Below are positions 60,005-64,000 of a stretch of DNA of 64,000 bases, one piece after another. Location of the stretch: NCBI RefSeq assembly GCF_021130785.1, contig NC_060208.1, positions 172,478,501 through 172,542,500 of the forward strand, written 5' to 3'. A program made the position numbers and the translations under genes. A model generated the notes under the pieces. That model saw nothing but the letters and a program-made list of their open reading frames with translations. It was not told the origin of the DNA and did no database searches. How positions within the stretch are numbered: the stretch's first letter is position 1; each line of letters opens with the position of its first letter. Source of the DNA: Homalodisca vitripennis. Its lineage: Eukaryota; Arthropoda; Insecta; Hemiptera; Cicadellidae.

Positions 60005-60712
60005 TAGGTATTTGCACTGGAGAGAGCCTGATAGGCCTCTAAACTTGCTTCGGCTACATCCACTGGTCGTTAGAAGGGAGGTTGCAGATGTTGTCTTTCT
60101 TTATAAGATTCTCAACTTTGTGGTAGTCTGCCCCCCTCTTTTGGAGCGAATTGCTTTTCGTCTCCCTTCTGGCACAAGGTCGCGCCGCCTCTTCGAGCTG
60201 AGCCACTTAAACCGCAACTATCTCCAGTTCAGCTCTGTCCCAAGAATACTTCGGCTTTGGCAACGAGGTGTGCAGTGAAGTAGACTTTTTCTGCAATCGA
60301 CTGGGAGGTTTGAGACGTGCTGTGTTGACAGTGAGGCTGGAGACATTTGAGTCAGAGTGAGCTTGCTGAGTCCTGCACAGTATTACATTGATAGTTATAC
60401 TCCATTGTTATCTTTGATGATTTAGTCTATTACTGTTATCATTATTGCCATTGTTGTATTATTATTTTTTATTACTTGTTATATCACTACTTGTTATTGT
60501 TATTGCACTATTGTTATTGGTACCACTTTCGTTATGTTTCACATTGTTTTAGTTTTATCTTTATTATACCTGTTTATTTCACTATGTCGTAGGCATTGCT
60601 GAACTTGATTTTTCATACTGTACTTTTTTTATGAGAATTTATTACTGTTCTAGTCATCTTAAGTATTGTAATTTTGCAAAATGGTTATACCGTGGGAATG
60701 TAAATAAATAAA
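60005..60712 (+). pseudogene. Non-LTR reverse transcriptase C-terminus, 5'-truncated
   Basis: The frame 60012-60278 gives RREVADVVFLYKILNFVVVC, PPLLERIAFRLPSGTR, FELSHLNRNYLQFSSVPRIL. This is the C-terminal pattern of a non-LTR lineage different from family B. A frameshift near 60275 leads to DFFCNRLGGLRRAVL and the stop near 60350. The 3' region ends in AATAAATAAATA (60701-60712). Only the last ~100 codons remain. Confidence 0.8.
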
Positions 60713-61045
60713 TATCATATCGTTTCATCTGTCACACCATAACGAGACATATACCTGGTATATCTAACTATCCATCCATACGACACATTCCCTCTACTAT
60801 TCCTTAGCAAAATAAATAATCTTACATACCACACTAAACTACCTACAATACTTCAACATATATATTATCATACCACAAAAAACAAATTATTTACCATACT
60901 AAACCGATTAAAATCTACAATACTAAAAAGATTTTCCAGACTTATGTACAAGTACAAGTATGTACAAGTACCTGATCTTCTTGATCAGGGCAACGATGCA
61001 AATGCTATAAGAGCACCGAAAATACTTTTGACTGGAAAGTACTAT
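60713..61045. other. Short AT-rich spacer with TACC-rich sequence
   Basis: Repeated short strings such as ATACCA and ACTAAAC recur from 60720 to 60930, giving a skewed composition (C on the plus strand, few G). No gene is present. Confidence 0.4.
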
Positions 61046-61279
61046 GGCGAGAGAAAAGAAGAGACCTGGATTCTGGCCTATCTGAAATTTGCAGGCGTTA
61101 CTACTAGTATGTTGCCGCGCCTTGTTTCGTAATTCCATTATTGTTTCACTGTTCCATTGCTAGGATAAACAATTCGCAGGGTTGGCTGTGGGGCGAAAGC
61201 GCCTGAAATTACCGCGCGGCAACACACTAGTACACATCTGTGCGCCGGTACGGGCCTAGGGTCTCTTCTTTTCTCTCGC
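61046..61279. mobile_element. Foldback/MITE-like inverted repeat, 234 bp
   Basis: GCGAGAGAAAAGAAGAGACC on the left (from about 61047) pairs with GGTCTCTTCTTTTCTCTCGC read on the plus strand ending at 61278. Inside, CTAGTATGTTGCCGCGC (about 61101-61117) pairs with GCGCGGCAACACACTAG (about 61214-61230). Two nested arms with a GC-rich centre suggest a foldback element. Confidence 0.7.
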
Positions 61280-62819
61280 CAACAGTAAACATGTATGTCT
61301 ATGACCATAATGTGGTCACTTTCGACCAAAGTAGACTCTTCAAGCAACGTATAATATTGTTTAATCGTATCAACAATAGAAATGCTACTACTGTACCGTA
61401 AATAGGTTCCAATGGTCGGAAGTAGTCACTTTGGTCCAAAGTTTATTTTTTCAAAACAACTTTCTTGATCAAGGCAACAAGGGAAACACTACTAGGGGCA
61501 TAAACTTAAACGGGCATAAAGGATACATTTTTGGACTGAAGTAGGCTTCTTGGAACGAGTATTTACATATATTTTTAATCTAGGCAAACAAAACAAGTTC
61601 TACTATGGGGCGTGTGATATATAATTCATTAAAATCAGAAATGCTACTTCACGCGCTACACGTCAAATTTTGATTTCATTTTAACCTCTTAACTATGAAC
61701 ACAATAAAGTAATATGTACTTTAAAATGTTCTTCTTCAAATTCAAAGTTATTATAGGGCTCCATCATATTACATCATAGGTGTTTCCACTTATGATGTAC
61801 TCCATAAGATTACCAAGACCTTACTCTGTCCTAAAAACAATTCAAAACTTTTTAAATATATACATTAAAATATTATGTAATGTCTCAGAGAAATTTGTGT
61901 ATTTCGTTGGTACTTGTATAAACTGTTTTAATCTTCACCTTCAGTACCTCAACATTTTCCTCTTTAAACTTAAATTTGAATTAGGCCTATATTGAAGCAG
62001 ATCAGGAGACTGTTGTATCCCCCAGTTACTATAAATTAATTACAGAAGTGTTTATTAAGTTATTCAAAACGGGAATGCATAAGACTTACCTGTTACTAAA
62101 TAGTAATCGAGTACAAAGCGGCGAGTAACTGCTAGTGAAACATAAATGAACATATTAAATTTGTCAATGTATTATAAGGTAAAAATCAATCGAAACGTAT
62201 ATATAGAGATATATTTTGATGAATACAACAAGAAATATATTTATATAAATATATTTTATGTGCTTTTATTATAAGTTTCTACATACATTTAAGTTGTTTA
62301 AATTTTCCAACTCCCAATCATCACAAAATTACTTAAAAATTAAATCATGCATGAATGAAATGTCATGTAACTGACTCAGCCAATCTAAACGTGAACACAT
62401 TTCTATACAAGTTGGGTTTTTAAAAGCATATTTTAATTACCTTGAAAGGTTAAATATACGAAGTAACTTTTAGAAAAGTGTTCAAAATACTTTAAATATT
62501 TAGACATTTTCGCTTAAAATATTATAATTTATAATGGCGTTTTAGAGTAAAGTAGTATGTGTTCGGAAGGACTCGTTAAATCTCCCCACACATTCCATAT
62601 CGTTCAATCATCCGTATATCTCCAGTCTCTTACCAAACAGTAAACTACCTCGACAACTGAAAACGGTTCGTTACGAAAAAACAAAATGGGGACAAATATA
62701 TGCAAAGTACAAAACATTCGTCGTCAAAATAATTGAAAGCCACAAATAGAAATACAAGCAAAAATATCATTTTGTGTACTAGAACCTTTTGAAACGTAGT
62801 ATTTTGCGGGATATTTGTG
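61280..62819. other. AT-rich region with short dispersed motifs
   Basis: Strings such as CTTTCGACCAAAGTAGACTC, CTTTGGTCCAAAG and TGGACTGAAGTAGGCTTCTT (61319-61540) recur with variation, also near 51745. They may be fragments of one decayed repeat. No gene is supported. Confidence 0.4.
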
Positions 62820-64000
62820 TCAGTAAGAAGAAGCGATCACAACAAACTCATCTCGTATTCACAGACATAGCCGGGCAATAAACTCTGAACTGGCCAATCC
62901 TCTGTCTGATGTCCCGGAACCAATCTATATTGTCACTGGATATAAACTTTGTCTCTGTTATTGGAATGTAGTTGAATAAGGCATATTGTGGTTTATTGTG
63001 TCATCAAGGAGAGGCGATCAAAACGTTCTTTATTCGTATTCACAAACATAGTCGGGCAATAAACTCAACAGGCCATTCTCTGTCGGATGTCCTGTCGGAT
63101 CAAGGAGAGGCGCGATCAAAACGTTCTTTATTCGTATTCACAAAACATAGTCGGTCAATAAACTCAACAGGCCATTCTCTGTCGGATGTCCTGTCGGATC
63201 AAGGAGAGGCGATCAAAACGCTCTTTATTCGTATTCACAAACATAGTCGGGCAATAAACTCAACAGGCCATTCTCTGTCGGATGTCCTGGAACCAATCTA
63301 TATTGTCGCTGGATATAAACTTTGTCTCTGTTATTGGAATGTAGTTGAATAAGGCATATTGTGGTTTATTGTGTCATCAAGGAGAGGCGATCAAAACGCT
63401 CTTTATTCGTATTCACAAACATAGTCGGGCAATAAACTCAACAGGCCATTCTCTGTCGGATGTCCTGTCGGATCAAGGAACCAACGCTCTATATTCGTAT
63501 TCACAAACATAGTCGGGATAAACTCAAACTTTGTCGGATGTCCTGAACCAATCTATATTGTCACTGGATATAAATGTTATTGGAATGTAGTTGAATAAGG
63601 CATATTGTGGTTTATTGTGTCATCAAGGAGAGGCGATCAAAACGCTCTTTATTCGTATTCACAAACATAGTCGGGCAATAAACTCAACAGGCCATTCTCT
63701 GTCGGATGTCCTGGAACCAATCTATATTGTCACTGGATATAAACTTTGTCTCTGTTATTGGAATGTAGTTGAATAAGGCATATTGTGGTTTATTGTGTCA
63801 TCAAGGAGAGGCGATCAAAACGCTCTTTATTCGTATTCACAAACATAGTCGGGCAATAAACTCAACAGGCCATTCTCTGTCGGATGTCCTGGAACCAATC
63901 TATATTGTCACTGGATATAAACTTTGTCTCTGTTATTGGAATGTAGTTGAATAAGGCATATTGTGGTTTATTGTGTCATCAAGGAGAGGCGATCAAAACG
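62820..64000 (+). repeat. 178/96-bp satellite array, continues past the window
   Basis: The landmark AAGGCATATTGTGG occurs at 62978, 63351, 63597, 63775 and 63953. The last intervals are exactly 178 bp. Between 63003 and 63198 a shorter unit of about 96-99 bp (ATCAAGGAGAGGCG landmark) repeats without the rest of the 178-bp unit. The right edge of the window cuts the array, so total length is unknown. Each full unit contains a 60-codon open frame, discussed as a rejected gene. Confidence 0.95.

Noticed and set aside
62972..63954. Repeated 61-residue open frames (AYCGLLCHQGEAIKTLF-like)
   Set aside because: They arise because each 178-bp satellite unit happens to be open in one frame. The period is not a multiple of three, the frames start from non-ATG codons, and no domain or conservation beyond the DNA repeat is visible.

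Overview
The window reads as non-coding, repeat-dense DNA of an animal genome. I infer an arthropod, probably an insect and possibly hemipteran, from the transposon families seen: CR1/Jockey-group non-LTR elements, Merlin, piggyBac, Tc1/mariner and a DUF4371-type hAT. It is AT-rich, has many microsatellites and satellite arrays, and shows no operons or bacterial-style gene density. I find no convincing host protein-coding gene. Nearly every supportable coding stretch belongs to a mobile element, and most are broken. Two short exon-like pieces (11706-11841 and 58200-58441) are the only weak host-gene candidates.

Layout, left half. 1-4390: a non-LTR retrotransposon with a damaged ORF1, an intact 959-residue ORF2 and a (ATTCTTT)4 tail. 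4861-6269: a TIR element carrying a transposase-like fragment, then a Merlin MITE with a perfect 9-bp target duplication. 10741-13705: a ~120-bp tandem array split by a 2.2-kb cluster of insertions that includes a second Merlin MITE in the opposite orientation. 14097-15510: a piggyBac MITE between TTAA sites. 15512-16345: mariner remnant. 17542-19658 (minus): broken transposase-like gene of a family I cannot name. 21278-26400 (minus): decayed non-LTR element with a GC/G-rich block inside. 26745-28440 (minus): piggyBac transposase pseudogene. 30605-32016: decayed non-LTR element.

Layout, right half. 32230-34020: a duplicated segment with a (CA)n run, then a 132-bp satellite. 35116-37197: Tc1/mariner-like element with ~240-bp inverted repeats and a dead transposase. 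38531-39330, 43060-45829, 48147-49285 and 52722-54150: four truncated copies of one non-LTR family. 47337-50523: a hAT-type element with a perfect 8-bp target duplication, a large internal palindrome of repeated units and a nested retrotransposon. 60005-60712: 5'-truncated non-LTR copy. 61046-61279: foldback sequence. 62820-64000: an open-ended 178/96-bp satellite.

How the parts relate: this is a record of insertion, nesting, 5' truncation and decay, not a pathway. The most likely functional protein is ORF2 at 970-3849 (endonuclease plus reverse transcriptase). The oddest signal is three separate tracts of the 16-mer C15A (19473, 28470, 54151), each ~100 bp with exactly six A positions 16 bp apart. 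Each lies on the upstream side of a minus-strand transposon reading frame. They may be an assembly artefact or an unusual dispersed minisatellite.
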